A stretch of 34,278 nt of DNA from NCBI GenBank assembly GCA_038064855.1, contig JBBTSE010000009.1, positions 1 through 34,278 of the forward strand. The letters are read 5' to 3'. The notes under the pieces were generated by a model that was given only the letters and a program-made list of their open reading frames with translations, was not told the origin of the DNA and did not search any database. Source of the stretch: Patescibacteria group bacterium. GTDB taxonomy: Bacteria; Patescibacteriota; Minisyncoccia; Ryanbacterales; GWA2-47-10b. A program made the position numbers and the translations under genes. Position 1 is the first letter of the stretch. Each line of letters begins with the position of its first letter. Below, piece by piece: positions 13,118-24,198 of the stretch.

Positions 13118-15910
13118 ATGAAGAAAAGCGACCAACATTTTATCAAGCTACGAGGTGCGCGCGTACACAACCTCAAGAATGTTGATGTTGATATCCCCAA
13201 AAATTCTCTCGTTGTCATCACAGGGCTTTCCGGCTCTGGCAAGTCGTCGCTCGCGTTTGATACTATCTATGCCGAGGCCGAGCGAAGATTTGTCGAATCA
13301 CTCTCAAGCTACGCGCGGCAATTTTTAGGCATCAAAGAAAAACCCGATCTCGAATCGATCGAAGGATTGTCACCGGCGATTGCGATCGATCAAAAAACAA
13401 TTTCAAAAAATCCACGCAGTACGGTGGGTACCATCACTGAGATTCATGACTATTTGCGTCTTTTGTATTCTCGCGCGGGTATCCCACATTGTCCTAACTG
13501 TGGCAAGCCGGTACGCCGCCAGACGCCTGATGAGATTATGAAAAAAATTGTTTCGTTTGATCTCGGTACCAAAATGCTCCTTCTTGCGCCAGTGGTGCGC
13601 GGCAAAAAGGGCGAACACAAATCAGTGCTTGGTGAAGTTGAGCGCGGCGGGTTTCTGCGCGTGCGTTTTGATGGCGAGGTCATGCGCATCGAGGAGGCAA
13701 AAGATCTTGAACCCGATCCAAAGAAAAAACATACTATCGAAGTCGTTATCGATCGCCTCGTGATTGATGGCGAGCTTGATAAAGCACGATTGCGCGACTC
13801 GATAGAGACAGCGATAAAAATCGGCAAAGGGTTTTTGGTAGCAAACAATACGCAAGAAGATATATTGTTTTCCGAACACTTGGCATGTCCTGATTGTGGC
13901 ATTTCCCTTTTTGATTTGGAGCCGCGCGCTTTTTCTTTTAATAGTCCGTATGGCGCGTGCCCTGCATGTACTGGTATTGGCTCGACGCTCGAGGTTGACG
14001 CAAAACTTGTGATCCCCAACGAAAAGCTTTCATTACTTGAAGGCGCCATTCAGCCATGGGCGCGCGCATCGCACAAGGTTGGCCGTCAGTCATGGTATTG
14101 GTGGATGCTCGAAGATTTGGCATCACGCTACCACTTCGCGCTTGATAAGCCAGTGAGCACGCTGCCGAAAAAAATCATTGAAACTATTTTGAACGGCGAG
14201 GAGGGTGTGTTTGAAGGCGTTGTCCCAAACCTCAAACGCCGATGGAAAGATACCGAGTCCGAATGGACGCGAGGCGAGATTGAAAGGTATATGGTAGTCC
14301 AGCCGTGTAGCGCGTGCGGTGGCAAGCGTCTTAAGCCAGAAGCAATCGGCGTGACCGTTGATGGTAGAAACATTGCAGATATATCAAATCTTTCAATCTC
14401 GGAAGTTTTACAGTTTTTCAAAACATATTTAAAAAAAGCGCCCCGCGAGACACACTTGATACTCAAAGAAATCATTCGTCGCGTCGAGTTTTTGATGAAT
14501 GTCGGTCTTGAATATATGACGCTCTCACGCACTTCGACTACGCTTGCGGGAGGTGAGGCGCAGCGCGTGCGACTTGCAACACAGATTGGCTCGCAACTCA
14601 CTGGCGTTATTTACGTGCTCGATGAGCCGTCAATCGGTCTTCATTCGCGTGATCATGCAATGTTGCTCGAGACCATCAAACATCTGCGCGATTTGGGTAA
14701 CACGGTATTGGTGGTAGAGCATGACGCAGAGACTATGGAAGGTGCTGATTGGATTGTGGATTTGGGGCCGGGCGCTGGTAAACACGGCGGTAAAATAATC
14801 TTTGAAGGAACCTACAAAAAAATATTGTCTGCCAAAACACTCACGGGTGAATATTTGTCAGGACGCAAAAAAGTAGAAATAGCGCATCGTGACAAGCGCA
14901 AGGGTCGCGCCAAAGATTGGATCACACTGGAAGGCGCGTCCGAACACAATTTAAAAAATGTGACACTCAAACTCCCGCTCGGTAAATTCGTATGTGTGTC
15001 GGGCGTATCAGGTTCGGGCAAATCAACGCTCATCAATGATACGCTCTCGGCAATTTTGCTCGAGCATTTTTATGGTACACGTGGGTCGATTGGTGCATAT
15101 AAAAACATTTCAGGCCTCGATAAGATTGATAAGGCGATCGTCGTTGACCAGTCACCGATCGGTCGTACGCCGCGCTCGAATCCTGCGACCTACACAGGCA
15201 TGTTCGGTCCTATCCGCGACTTGTATTCAAAAACACGCGAGGCACGAGCGCGCGGCTATGGTCCGGGCAGGTTTAGTTTCAATGTAAAAGGTGGGCGGTG
15301 CGAAGAGTGCGAAGGGCAGGGGGTGAAAAAAATCGAGATGTATTTTTTGCCCGATCTCTACCAAGAGTGCGAAGAATGTCATGGTACGCGGTACAACCGT
15401 GAAGCGCTTGAGATTGAATATCAGCGCAAAAATATCGCGCAAGTACTCGACATGTCTGCCGAAGAAGCGGCAACCTTTTTTACTGATATCCCCGTAGTGC
15501 GCGAGCGCGCGGAGACTTTAGTAAAAGTCGGTTTGGGTTATATGAAACTTGGCCAACCCGCCACCACCCTTTCAGGGGGCGAGGCGCAACGAGTAAAGCT
15601 CGCAACCGAACTCGCACGCCGCTCGACTGGCAAAACACTCTACATATTAGATGAGCCGACGACAGGGCTTCATTTTGATGATATTCAAAAGCTCATGATC
15701 GTACTCGATGCACTCGTAGAGCGTGGCAACACGGTGCTCGTCATCGAACACAATATTGATGTACTTAAAAACGCTGATTGGATTATAGACTTGGGCCCTG
15801 AGGGGGGATCGGGTGGCGGCATGATCATCGCCGAAGGTACACCCGAAGAAGTGGCGAAAGTCGCCAAATCATATACCGGCCAGTGGCTGAAAAAAGAATT
15901 CGGTAAATAG
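13118..15910 (+). CDS. uvrA: Excinuclease ABC subunit A
   Basis: This 930-residue DNA-damage sensor is a double ABC-type ATPase. Walker A of the first half is GLSGSGKS (36-43). The first zinc module (CPNCGKPV), the second CxxC pair ([16 protein letters not shown]) and the ABC signature [16 protein letters not shown] with Walker [11 protein letters not shown] are visible. The second half has GVSGSGKST, the zinc finger [18 protein letters not shown], the signature [16 protein letters not shown] and Walker [11 protein letters not shown]. Length and domain order match full-length UvrA. It is transcribed away from uvrC. Confidence 0.98.
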   Translation: MKKSDQHFIKLRGARVHNLKNVDVDIPKNSLVVITGLSGSGKSSLAFDTIYAEAERRFVESLSSYARQFLGIKEKPDLESIEGLSPAIAIDQKTISKNPRSTVGTITEIHDYLRLLYSRAGIPHCPNCGKPVRRQTPDEIMKKIVSFDLGTKMLLLAPVVRGKKGEHKSVLGEVERGGFLRVRFDGEVMRIEEAKDLEPDPKKKHTIEVVIDRLVIDGELDKARLRDSIETAIKIGKGFLVANNTQEDILFSEHLACPDCGISLFDLEPRAFSFNSPYGACPACTGIGSTLEVDAKLVIPNEKLSLLEGAIQPWARASHKVGRQSWYWWMLEDLASRYHFALDKPVSTLPKKIIETILNGEEGVFEGVVPNLKRRWKDTESEWTRGEIERYMVVQPCSACGGKRLKPEAIGVTVDGRNIADISNLSISEVLQFFKTYLKKAPRETHLILKEIIRRVEFLMNVGLEYMTLSRTSTTLAGGEAQRVRLATQIGSQLTGVIYVLDEPSIGLHSRDHAMLLETIKHLRDLGNTVLVVEHDAETMEGADWIVDLGPGAGKHGGKIIFEGTYKKILSAKTLTGEYLSGRKKVEIAHRDKRKGRAKDWITLEGASEHNLKNVTLKLPLGKFVCVSGVSGSGKSTLINDTLSAILLEHFYGTRGSIGAYKNISGLDKIDKAIVVDQSPIGRTPRSNPATYTGMFGPIRDLYSKTREARARGYGPGRFSFNVKGGRCEECEGQGVKKIEMYFLPDLYQECEECHGTRYNREALEIEYQRKNIAQVLDMSAEEAATFFTDIPVVRERAETLVKVGLGYMKLGQPATTLSGGEAQRVKLATELARRSTGKTLYILDEPTTGLHFDDIQKLMIVLDALVERGNTVLVIEHNIDVLKNADWIIDLGPEGGSGGGMIIAEGTPEEVAKVAKSYTGQWLKKEFGK

Positions 15911-15930
15911 GTTCTATAAAAAAGAAAAAT

Positions 15931-15961
15931 GCGCCACCCCTACTTGGTTTCGGGGTGGCGC
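15931..15961 (-). terminator. Terminator hairpin between uvrA and the hydrolase unit
   Basis: Stem GCGCCACCCC (15931-15940) pairs with GGGGTGGCGC (15952-15961) across an 11-nt loop. On the minus strand it is followed by ATTTTTCTTTTT, a good U-tract, so it ends the leftward hydrolase unit. The stop codon of the small ORF lies at the stem-loop boundary. Confidence 0.8.
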
Positions 15962-16137
15962 GTTGCGTCTGGTGGAGGAGGAATGTCAGCCTGTTCGCGG
16001 CGCTGTTCGGCGCGCGAGGAGCGCAGACCGTGGATTCCGCTTTCGGAAGGTTTTGATGACCTGCCGGTGCGTGGATCGATATCGCCGGTTTGTGTTTCGA
16101 GATGGATGACTTTTGGTTTTGATGTTTCAGGCGGCAT
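15940..16137 (-). CDS. Small disordered hydrophilic protein coupled to the hydrolase
   Basis: This 65-residue Pro/Arg/Glu-rich protein has no hydrophobic segment and is probably disordered. The family is not recognised. Its ATG lies within the last codons of the hydrolase gene (11-nt overlap, different frame), an arrangement typical of translational coupling. Its TAG stop falls in the terminator hairpin. Being open up to the terminator supports it as a real gene, but it is short and could be chance. Confidence 0.45.
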   Translation of the reverse strand: MPPETSKPKVIHLETQTGDIDPRTGRSSKPSESGIHGLRSSRAEQRREQADIPPPPDATRHPETK

Positions 16138-16897
16138 GAGCTCTCGCTTGGTTTTCGCGGATAGTCGCGAGTACTTGCTCGCGAATGTGGTAGGCGATAC
16201 CCGTGTGGCTGTGCCACATATCGGGCCATGATTTTTTCTCGGCCTTGATGGTATGGCGCGCACCTTCGAGTTCAGCTTCGCGAGCCGGTACTACGGGGTC
16301 ATAGTCACTGACAGCGACCACTATTTTGGCGAGCAGTGTCGGATCCGTGAGTGATGACGGATCAAAGGGTAGGTTATGCTCACCTGACGCAAGCGAGAGA
16401 TAGAGGTTGAGTGCACGAAGAGACGCGCCCCTGAGTGGTGAGCTTGCGAAGATCGCAAGTTCGATCTCGGGATGATCGGGGAGTGTGCCGAGGATGTCGG
16501 CGCCACCCTTGGAGTGACCCATGAGGATTGGTACAGCACCCGTGGCGTCTTCGTCTACTTTGATCGCGCGCGAGAGTAGCTCATGTGATTCTCGCCAGCC
16601 GAGCGTATTGCGGCGCAGGTTCGTGGGGATGATCAGCTTCACGCCGTTTTCGCGCAAGTATGCGCCGAGGCGCAGGTAGTATTCAAAGCGTGCGAAAAAC
16701 CCTGGCATGAAGATTACATGAGGCGTTAGCGCCTCCTCAGTACCTACTTCATCGTCGATGAGGAGTGAGTCGAGAAACATCGCGGTTGCCGCAGGGAGCT
16801 CTCGGGCGATATTCCACAAGTTGCCGATGCGGCCTACTTCTGCGGTTACATGGCGAAAGTCTCTGGCGACGAGCCGCAGTACTTCTTGCATACTCAT
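16127..16897 (-). CDS. Alpha/beta-hydrolase (lipase/esterase-like)
   Basis: This 256-residue protein has an alpha/beta-hydrolase core. VIFMPGFFAR (about 61-70) matches the strand-3/oxyanion region, GHSKGG holds the nucleophile Ser129, VSDYDPVVP supplies the acid (Asp198 or Asp200) and HSHTGI supplies the His (about 231). The GHSKGG elbow resembles triacylglycerol-lipase and PGAP1-like hydrolases. The substrate is unknown. No signal peptide is seen, so it is probably cytoplasmic. The start is fixed by a strong Shine-Dalgarno (AAGGAGG, 7 nt before ATG), which is unusual here and shared with the exported protein at 640. A coupled small ORF follows. Confidence 0.85.
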   Translation of the reverse strand: MSMQEVLRLVARDFRHVTAEVGRIGNLWNIARELPAATAMFLDSLLIDDEVGTEEALTPHVIFMPGFFARFEYYLRLGAYLRENGVKLIIPTNLRRNTLGWRESHELLSRAIKVDEDATGAVPILMGHSKGGADILGTLPDHPEIELAIFASSPLRGASLRALNLYLSLASGEHNLPFDPSSLTDPTLLAKIVVAVSDYDPVVPAREAELEGARHTIKAEKKSWPDMWHSHTGIAYHIREQVLATIRENQARAHAA

Positions 16898-16994
16898 CGC
16901 ATTTCCTCCTTTAAGTTTTTAGTTGCGTTGTCGGGTTGTCGAGGTGCTCTGCTTTTAGACTACTCTTGCCCCACACGCACGCAAGGCGGAGCGC

Positions 16995-17022
16995 TTGACA
17001 TACCTAAGTTTTTCTTTAGAAT
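16995..17022 (+). promoter_or_regulatory. Promoter of groES-groEL
   Basis: A perfect -35 TTGACA (16995-17000), a 16-nt spacer and -10 TAGAAT (17017-17022). The CIRCE operator starts 7 nt downstream of the -10, where bound HrcA would block transcription. Confidence 0.85.
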
Positions 17023-17029
17023 GGCTCTA

Positions 17030-17056
17030 TTAGCACTCTTGAGTCGAGAGTGCTAA
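17030..17056 (+). promoter_or_regulatory. CIRCE operator (HrcA binding site)
   Basis: A perfect inverted repeat, TTAGCACTC (17030-17038), 9-nt spacer, GAGTGCTAA (17048-17056), matches the consensus CIRCE element exactly. It sits between the groE promoter and groES. In other bacteria HrcA binds it and releases it on heat or misfolding stress. hrcA is not in this window. Confidence 0.97.
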
Positions 17057-17085
17057 ATATTAAAATTTCTATTATATAAGCATAT

Positions 17086-19108
<2,023 letters not shown>

Positions 19109-19124
19109 GCTAGCCGGTCATTTA

Positions 19125-19170
19125 AAAACGAAAAACCTTTCCCCTGTGGAAAGGTTTTTCGTTTTTATTC
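19125..19170 (+). terminator. Long terminator after groEL
   Basis: An 18-bp perfect stem, AAAACGAAAAACCTTTCC (19125-19142) with its complement at 19148-19165, has a CCTGT loop followed by a T-rich tract. Confidence 0.93.
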
Positions 19171-19182
19171 ATTTCTTTTTGC

Positions 19183-19188
19183 TACACT
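19183..19188 (+). promoter_or_regulatory. -10 element of the coiled-coil gene
   Basis: TACACT lies 6 nt before the ATG at 19195; the upstream -35 region overlaps the groEL terminator and is weak. The layout predicts a leaderless mRNA. Confidence 0.4.
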
Positions 19189-19194
19189 ATATAT

Positions 19195-20958
19195 ATGGAA
19201 AAGGCACCAAGCCCATCTCCCGAATCTTCTGAAGAACCAAAACAGCAACCTGAGCGGCCAGCACTGACAAAAAAAGATCAAGATATTGACGATTACAATG
19301 ATCGACTTCAGGCGTTTTTTGAGCGTAATGGTGAGAAGGAGGTCGCAGGTGACATAGCGGCAGAGCGTAAGGATCAAGAAGGCCCTGCGCGCGAGCGTGG
19401 CGCAGATGCCGAGCTTCAAGAGCACAAACGCTCTCTCCAAGAGCTTGAGAAGGATGCACAAGAAAACCGTCTTACCGAGCGGTATAAGGATGCTGGATAC
19501 AACCGTACGCGAGCAAATGAATTAGCAGAAGAAGAGTCAGAGAGGCGTACTACTCGTATCCGCGAACTCGAAGATATGAAAGCTGGCAGAGAGAAAAAGC
19601 CAGAGGTTATTGAACTCGCCGAAGACATGGTTATCCAGAAACCAGAAAGAGTGCGTGATAAATATGATAAAACACTTGAAGACGATCCTCGCGTTGATAC
19701 GGATAAGCTCAACGAACGATATAATAAAACGCTTGAGAACGATCTAGGCGCTGTCGCTGAAAAACCAGCAACAAAGAAAGAGCGCTCAAAAGACCCACTG
19801 GCTGACGCGCGCCCGGGTGTGCGCGAATATTTAATGGCGGCGGGCATGCGGGGTGCAGCGACACTTGCTGAGCGCGGCGTACTCATGCTGGGTGGTAAGG
19901 GTATGGAGCTTTACGAGCGTTTTGTAGGATATCCTTCACTCAAACGCGAACGCGCACAAAAGGCGGCGAATGATGAGGAGCAGGCACTTGATGCAAACCG
20001 AAAGGAACAAAAGAAATATGCAGATGATCCAAAAAGATTGCAGATTTTGCGATCCGAAGAAGAGCGACTCGAAAGTCGTATCATTGACGCGCGTGCAGAG
20101 CTTGGAAAAAGGGAAAACGAAGAAACAAATTTTAAAAATCAGAAACGCTTTTTTGAAAACGGTATGCGCACGCTGGCTTCAGGTGTGCTTGAGAAGATCG
20201 ATAAGCGGCTCGACCCGTATGAGTCCCAGCTCAAAGTCGCCCGGGCCACTATCGACAAGGCCGATAAGCGTCTTGCGCTGGTAAACCGCCGTCTCGATGC
20301 ATATGAGGAGAAGCTCACAGAAAAGCGCAATGCGCTACGCCGCGAGCCTGACCCCGTGAAGCGCAAGACATTAGAAAATGACATTCAAAGACTGCAGGGC
20401 ATCGCAAAAAGTAGAAAACCGTTTATTAAGCGTGTGATCGAAAAAAAGGACTATGCGCAGGACGAGCTAAAAGAAAATGAGGCGGCGGCTCGTCCATTTC
20501 GTCAGCAACAGCGGCGATTTGCGCGTGCGGCAGGACTCGAAGTGCGTGATGATATTATTGCCAAGGGTTCGCCACCCGAAGACTTGCCCGTGATGCCCAA
20601 AGGAGGTTTACGCGTGATTGAGGGTGGCAATAAAAACAAAAAAGAAACAAAAGAGGGCTCTGCGAACATTGATACCTTTATCAAAAAATGGAATAAAGAA
20701 GCAGTGCTTGATGGTCGTCTGACTTGGCGTATCACTGATCCGGCGCGTTTTAAGTATTTAGCGGGGGAGAGCGAAACACTCACGCCTATGCGCGCAGGGC
20801 ATATTGCTCGCAAATACTTTGAGGCTGAGGCAATGAGCAAGGGCCGCACATTATCACCACGGCAATATAACAAAGCTGAAAGCATAGGACGTTCTATCGC
20901 TGGGAAAGTATTCCCCGAGGGGAATATAATAAAGAGAGCAATAAAGAGAGTCCTATGA
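19195..20958 (+). CDS. Large charged coiled-coil protein of unknown function
   Basis: This 587-residue protein is very rich in Lys, Glu, Arg and Asp. The N-terminal 60 residues look disordered (Pro/Ser/Glu-rich). Long heptad-like helices cover about 70-125 and about 255-455. A short imperfect repeat, KYDKTLEDD then RYNKTLEND, lies near residues 160-185. A hydrophobic/Gly-rich segment (about 212-245) could be membrane-associated or structural. A compact C-terminal domain (about 515-587) contains FIKKWNKEA, LAGESETLTPMRAGHIARKYF and SPRQYNKAESIGRSIAGK. No family is recognised; a structural or scaffold role is conceivable but unproven. The stop overlaps the next start as ATGA. Confidence 0.8.
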   Translation: MEKAPSPSPESSEEPKQQPERPALTKKDQDIDDYNDRLQAFFERNGEKEVAGDIAAERKDQEGPARERGADAELQEHKRSLQELEKDAQENRLTERYKDAGYNRTRANELAEEESERRTTRIRELEDMKAGREKKPEVIELAEDMVIQKPERVRDKYDKTLEDDPRVDTDKLNERYNKTLENDLGAVAEKPATKKERSKDPLADARPGVREYLMAAGMRGAATLAERGVLMLGGKGMELYERFVGYPSLKRERAQKAANDEEQALDANRKEQKKYADDPKRLQILRSEEERLESRIIDARAELGKRENEETNFKNQKRFFENGMRTLASGVLEKIDKRLDPYESQLKVARATIDKADKRLALVNRRLDAYEEKLTEKRNALRREPDPVKRKTLENDIQRLQGIAKSRKPFIKRVIEKKDYAQDELKENEAAARPFRQQQRRFARAAGLEVRDDIIAKGSPPEDLPVMPKGGLRVIEGGNKNKKETKEGSANIDTFIKKWNKEAVLDGRLTWRITDPARFKYLAGESETLTPMRAGHIARKYFEAEAMSKGRTLSPRQYNKAESIGRSIAGKVFPEGNIIKRAIKRVL

Positions 20959-21227
20959 ATGCCGCGGATGACAACTCGTTAAATATTCAACAGCTTCGTG
21001 CCGAGGCGCATCGGTTTTTTGGTGAACTCAAAAGTGAACTTGGATCTATCGAAGATGACCTTGATGTGTTGAATCGTGAGCTCGCGACGCTTAATGGTAT
21101 GGAGGAAAAACTCGCGCGCGAGATCGGCGCCATTGAAGAAGACGCAGTTGAGCGTATGGACAGAGAGCTTATCGGCCTTCTCAATAAGGCAGACGAAGAG
21201 ACTGACTTTGAGATGGGCATGGGTTAG
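20955..21227 (+). CDS. Small coiled-coil protein coupled to the upstream gene
   Basis: This 90-residue acidic protein is almost entirely predicted helix. Heptad-like Leu/Ile spacing runs from about residue 10 to 78, ending in an acidic tail. Its ATG overlaps the upstream stop as ATGA, indicating translational coupling, so the two coiled-coil proteins are probably made together and may bind each other. No family is recognised. Confidence 0.7.
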   Translation: MNAADDNSLNIQQLRAEAHRFFGELKSELGSIEDDLDVLNRELATLNGMEEKLAREIGAIEEDAVERMDRELIGLLNKADEETDFEMGMG

Positions 21228-21253
21228 CTCTTTTGCATTATTTTCTTTTGTGG

Positions 21254-21259
21254 TATAAT
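21254..21259 (+). promoter_or_regulatory. Extended -10 promoter of lemA
   Basis: A perfect TATAAT preceded by TGG lies 7 nt before the lemA ATG. The -35 (TTTTGC at 21231-21236, 17-nt spacing) is weak. It predicts a leaderless lemA-htpX-pyk mRNA. Confidence 0.6.
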
Positions 21260-21266
21260 AGACGCT

Positions 21267-21830
21267 ATGAATACGACTCTTTATATCGTTATCGGAGTTC
21301 TCGGTGTCGTGGTGTTGTGGGCCATTTTCGCCTTCAATCGCTTTGTTCGTTTGCGCAATCGTGTACGCGAGGCATGGAGTGATATCGAAGTGCAGCTCAA
21401 GCGTCGCTATGATCTCATCCCAAACCTTATAGAAACCGTCAAAGGGTACGCGAAGCACGAATCACAAGCATTTGAAAATGTGACCAAGGCACGCGCGTCC
21501 GCACTCGCTGGCGGTGGCAATGCGCACGACCGCGCGGAGAAAGAAAACATGCTTACGGGAGCTCTCAAGAGCATTTTTGCTATTGCGGAGGCATATCCGG
21601 ATCTTAAGGCAAATACCAATTTCCTCGAACTTCAACGCGAATTGTCAGACACCGAAAATAAGATTCAGGCGGCTCGTCGTTTCTTTAACACCAATGTGAT
21701 GGAGCTCAATACAGCTGTTGAATCGTTTCCATCAAATATCATCGCGGGTAGCTTTGGCTTTAAAAAAGAAGAATTCTTTGATCTCGACGAGACTCCTGCC
21801 GCGCGCGAGCCGGTCAAAGTAGCATTTTAG
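21267..21830 (+). CDS. lemA: LemA family membrane protein
   Basis: This 187-residue protein has an N-terminal transmembrane segment (about 4-24), then the conserved helical LemA core: FNRFVRLRNRVREAWSDIEVQLKRRYDLIPNLIETVKGYAKHE, then YPDLKANTNFLELQRELSDTENKIQAARRFFNTNV and the Asn/Pro-rich ESFPSNIIAGSFGF. The biochemical function is unclear; it is very often encoded next to the HtpX protease, as here (6-nt gap), pointing to membrane-protein quality control. Confidence 0.95.
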   Translation: MNTTLYIVIGVLGVVVLWAIFAFNRFVRLRNRVREAWSDIEVQLKRRYDLIPNLIETVKGYAKHESQAFENVTKARASALAGGGNAHDRAEKENMLTGALKSIFAIAEAYPDLKANTNFLELQRELSDTENKIQAARRFFNTNVMELNTAVESFPSNIIAGSFGFKKEEFFDLDETPAAREPVKVAF

Positions 21831-21836
21831 GAAAAC

Positions 21837-22742
21837 ATGGCAACACTCTGGACGCACAAGGATTCTAATATCCGAAAGACTTGGCTTTTGATGACAGTGT
21901 TTTTTGCGCTCGTCATGTCGATCGGGTGGATATTTTCTCAGGCTTATGGCAACCTTGGTATTTTGCTGTTCGCAGTTATCTTGAGTACTACTATGAGCGT
22001 TGCTTCATATTGGTGGTCTGATAAGCTCGTGATCGCCACTACGGGTGCCAAAGAGCTTAAAGACGCGGAAGCCCCTGATCTACACAATATTATCGAAAAC
22101 CTCGCGATCACCGCAGGCCTCCCCAAGCCCCGCATCTATCTAGTACAAACCGCACAACCCAATGCATTTGCCACGGGTCGCAATCCCCAGCACGCGATGA
22201 TAGCGGTCACGACAGGTCTTTTGGAGCGCATGAATCGCACAGAGCTTGAAGGCGTGCTCGCGCATGAGATGTCTCACATTGGCAATCGTGACATGTTGGT
22301 ATCAACCGTCGCGGTAGTGCTGGTAGGTGTTATCCAGCTGATGGCTGATATGTTTATCCGCCGCATGTGGTGGAGCGGATCTGATAGAGAGCGTGGTGGG
22401 CAGGCGCAAATTGTTTTTATCATCATTGGTATCGCGCTCTCGCTTTTAGCGCCGCTTTTGGCAACGCTCATGCAACTTGCGGTCTCGCGTAGGCGTGAAT
22501 ATTTAGCTGATGCGTCAGGCGCACTACTTACTCGGTATCCTGAAGGCCTCGCATCAGCCCTCGAAAAGTTGGCGCAAGATCATACGCCCATGGCGCAGGC
22601 AAATCACGCGACAGCGCACCTGTGGCTTGATGACCCGTATCAGGGCAAAGAAAAAAAAGTGTCGTGGCTCACCAAGATGTTTATGACACATCCGCCGATC
22701 GAAGACCGAGTTCGCATCTTGCGTGGCATGAAAGTAGATTAA
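21837..22742 (+). CDS. htpX: Membrane zinc protease HtpX (M48 family)
   Basis: This 301-residue integral-membrane metalloprotease degrades misfolded membrane proteins. Two N-terminal transmembrane segments (about 15-33 and 40-58) are followed by the zinc motif HEMSH (His143, Glu144, His147). Two more transmembrane segments (about 155-172 and 190-215) precede the third-ligand region RRREYLADASGALLTRYPEGL. The C-terminal MTHPPIEDRVRILRGM is typical of HtpX. It sits between lemA and pyk in a tight plus-strand unit. Confidence 0.96.
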   Translation: MATLWTHKDSNIRKTWLLMTVFFALVMSIGWIFSQAYGNLGILLFAVILSTTMSVASYWWSDKLVIATTGAKELKDAEAPDLHNIIENLAITAGLPKPRIYLVQTAQPNAFATGRNPQHAMIAVTTGLLERMNRTELEGVLAHEMSHIGNRDMLVSTVAVVLVGVIQLMADMFIRRMWWSGSDRERGGQAQIVFIIIGIALSLLAPLLATLMQLAVSRRREYLADASGALLTRYPEGLASALEKLAQDHTPMAQANHATAHLWLDDPYQGKEKKVSWLTKMFMTHPPIEDRVRILRGMKVD

Positions 22743-22745
22743 TAT

Positions 22746-24167
22746 ATGCATTTACAACGAAAGACAAAAATCATCGCAACTATCGGGCCCGCGTCAGAAT
22801 CGCGGGAAAACCTTTCACGCTTGCTCGCCGAGGGCGTAGATGCTGCGCGTCTCAATTTTTCGCATGGCGTGCAAGCTGATCATGGCCGTCGTATCAAATT
22901 GATCCGCGAGTTTGAGCGCGAGACGGGTAAATTTATCGGTATCATTGCTGACTTACAGGGTCCCAAAATGCGTGTGGGCGCGCTGCCAAAAGAAGGCGTG
23001 CTATTGCGCGATGATGCCGAAGTGATCCTTGATACAACCATTTCCAAGTATGAGGAAGGTGGCGCAATACCAGTACCGTCGCCTATTTTTGCGAAAGGCG
23101 CCTCAAAGGGCAGTCGCATGTTTCTCGATGACGGCTCACTCTTGCTCGAGGTTATCGGCACCAAGGGGCTTTTAGGTAGGCAGTTTGTAGCGCGCGTGTT
23201 GCGTGGCGGTACGCTGTATTCACACAAAGGTATCAATGTACCCGAACTTAAACTGCGCGCCAACATTTTTGAAGAAAAAGATAAGAGCGATATGGCGTAT
23301 GCAATTCGCCAAAAAGTTGATTATATCGCTGTCTCTTTTATCCGCAACGGTGATGATATGCGTGAGGCACGCAAGCTCATTGGATCCGCACCTATCAAAT
23401 TGATCGCCAAAATCGAACGGCCCGAAGCATTGCAAAACCTCGAAGATATCATCAATGAGTCTGACGCCGTGATGGTCGCCAGAGGAGACCTTGGTATTGA
23501 GACTCCGCTCTGGCAATTACCCATGCGTCAGAAAGAAATTATCGAGAAGGCACACAAAGCTATGAAGCCGGTGATTGTGGCTACGCAAATGCTTGAGAGT
23601 ATGACTAAAAATGCTATTCCCACGCGTGCCGAGGTCAATGACGTTGCCAATGCAGTATATGACTCTGCAGATGCTGTTATGCTGTCGGCGGAATCGGCAT
23701 CAGGCAAGTATCCACTCGAGTCTGTCCGCATGATGCGTCAGATCCTCGAAGAGACTGAGAAAGACGTGGGCGAACCGTTTTTAAAAGAAAAAGATGGGTA
23801 TCATTCTATCGATGTTGCTATTGGCAAATCAGCAAAATATGTTGCCGCACAAGTCGGAGCACATATCATTTTGGTCGGCACGGTTTCCGGCCATAGCGCA
23901 CGCGCCATTTCACGATATCGTCCGCAGACATGCATTATCGCTGCAACGCCAAGCGAAGCAATTGCGCGGCGCATGAGTATTGTATGGGGCGTCTCATCAA
24001 TCGTCGTTACTGGTACTCGCACGATTGTTGAGCTTGAGAAGAAAGCGCTCACTATGCTCAAAAAATCCAGACATCTATCAAATGGAGATTTGGTGGTATT
24101 TGTGTCCGGTGCGAAGCTCGGGGCAATTGGCGCTACAAACGCTATTTCAGTCACAAAAGTTCTGTAA
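22746..24167 (+). CDS. pyk: Pyruvate kinase
   Basis: This 473-residue enzyme transfers phosphate from PEP to ADP, giving pyruvate and ATP. Motifs are KTKIIATIGPAS at the N-terminus, LNFSHG, ADLQGPKMRVG, the catalytic Lys region LIAKIERPEALQNL, the metal/PEP loop VMVARGDLGIE, and the helix NDVANAVYDSADAVMLSAESASGKYP. A C-terminal domain is present (about 355-473), so it may be allosteric. It starts 3 nt after htpX; this linkage looks like packing, not a functional pairing. Confidence 0.97.
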   Translation: MHLQRKTKIIATIGPASESRENLSRLLAEGVDAARLNFSHGVQADHGRRIKLIREFERETGKFIGIIADLQGPKMRVGALPKEGVLLRDDAEVILDTTISKYEEGGAIPVPSPIFAKGASKGSRMFLDDGSLLLEVIGTKGLLGRQFVARVLRGGTLYSHKGINVPELKLRANIFEEKDKSDMAYAIRQKVDYIAVSFIRNGDDMREARKLIGSAPIKLIAKIERPEALQNLEDIINESDAVMVARGDLGIETPLWQLPMRQKEIIEKAHKAMKPVIVATQMLESMTKNAIPTRAEVNDVANAVYDSADAVMLSAESASGKYPLESVRMMRQILEETEKDVGEPFLKEKDGYHSIDVAIGKSAKYVAAQVGAHIILVGTVSGHSARAISRYRPQTCIIAATPSEAIARRMSIVWGVSSIVVTGTRTIVELEKKALTMLKKSRHLSNGDLVVFVSGAKLGAIGATNAISVTKVL

Positions 24168-24186
24168 AGTTTAGACGTATTCATGG

Positions 24187-24192
24187 TATACT
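24187..24192 (+). promoter_or_regulatory. Extended -10 promoter of the glycerate kinase operon
   Basis: TATACT preceded by TGG lies exactly 6 nt before the ATG at 24199; the -35 is weak. It predicts a leaderless transcript for the kinase-ppsA-ldh-ybaB operon. Confidence 0.6.
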
Positions 24193-24198
24193 GGCCTC

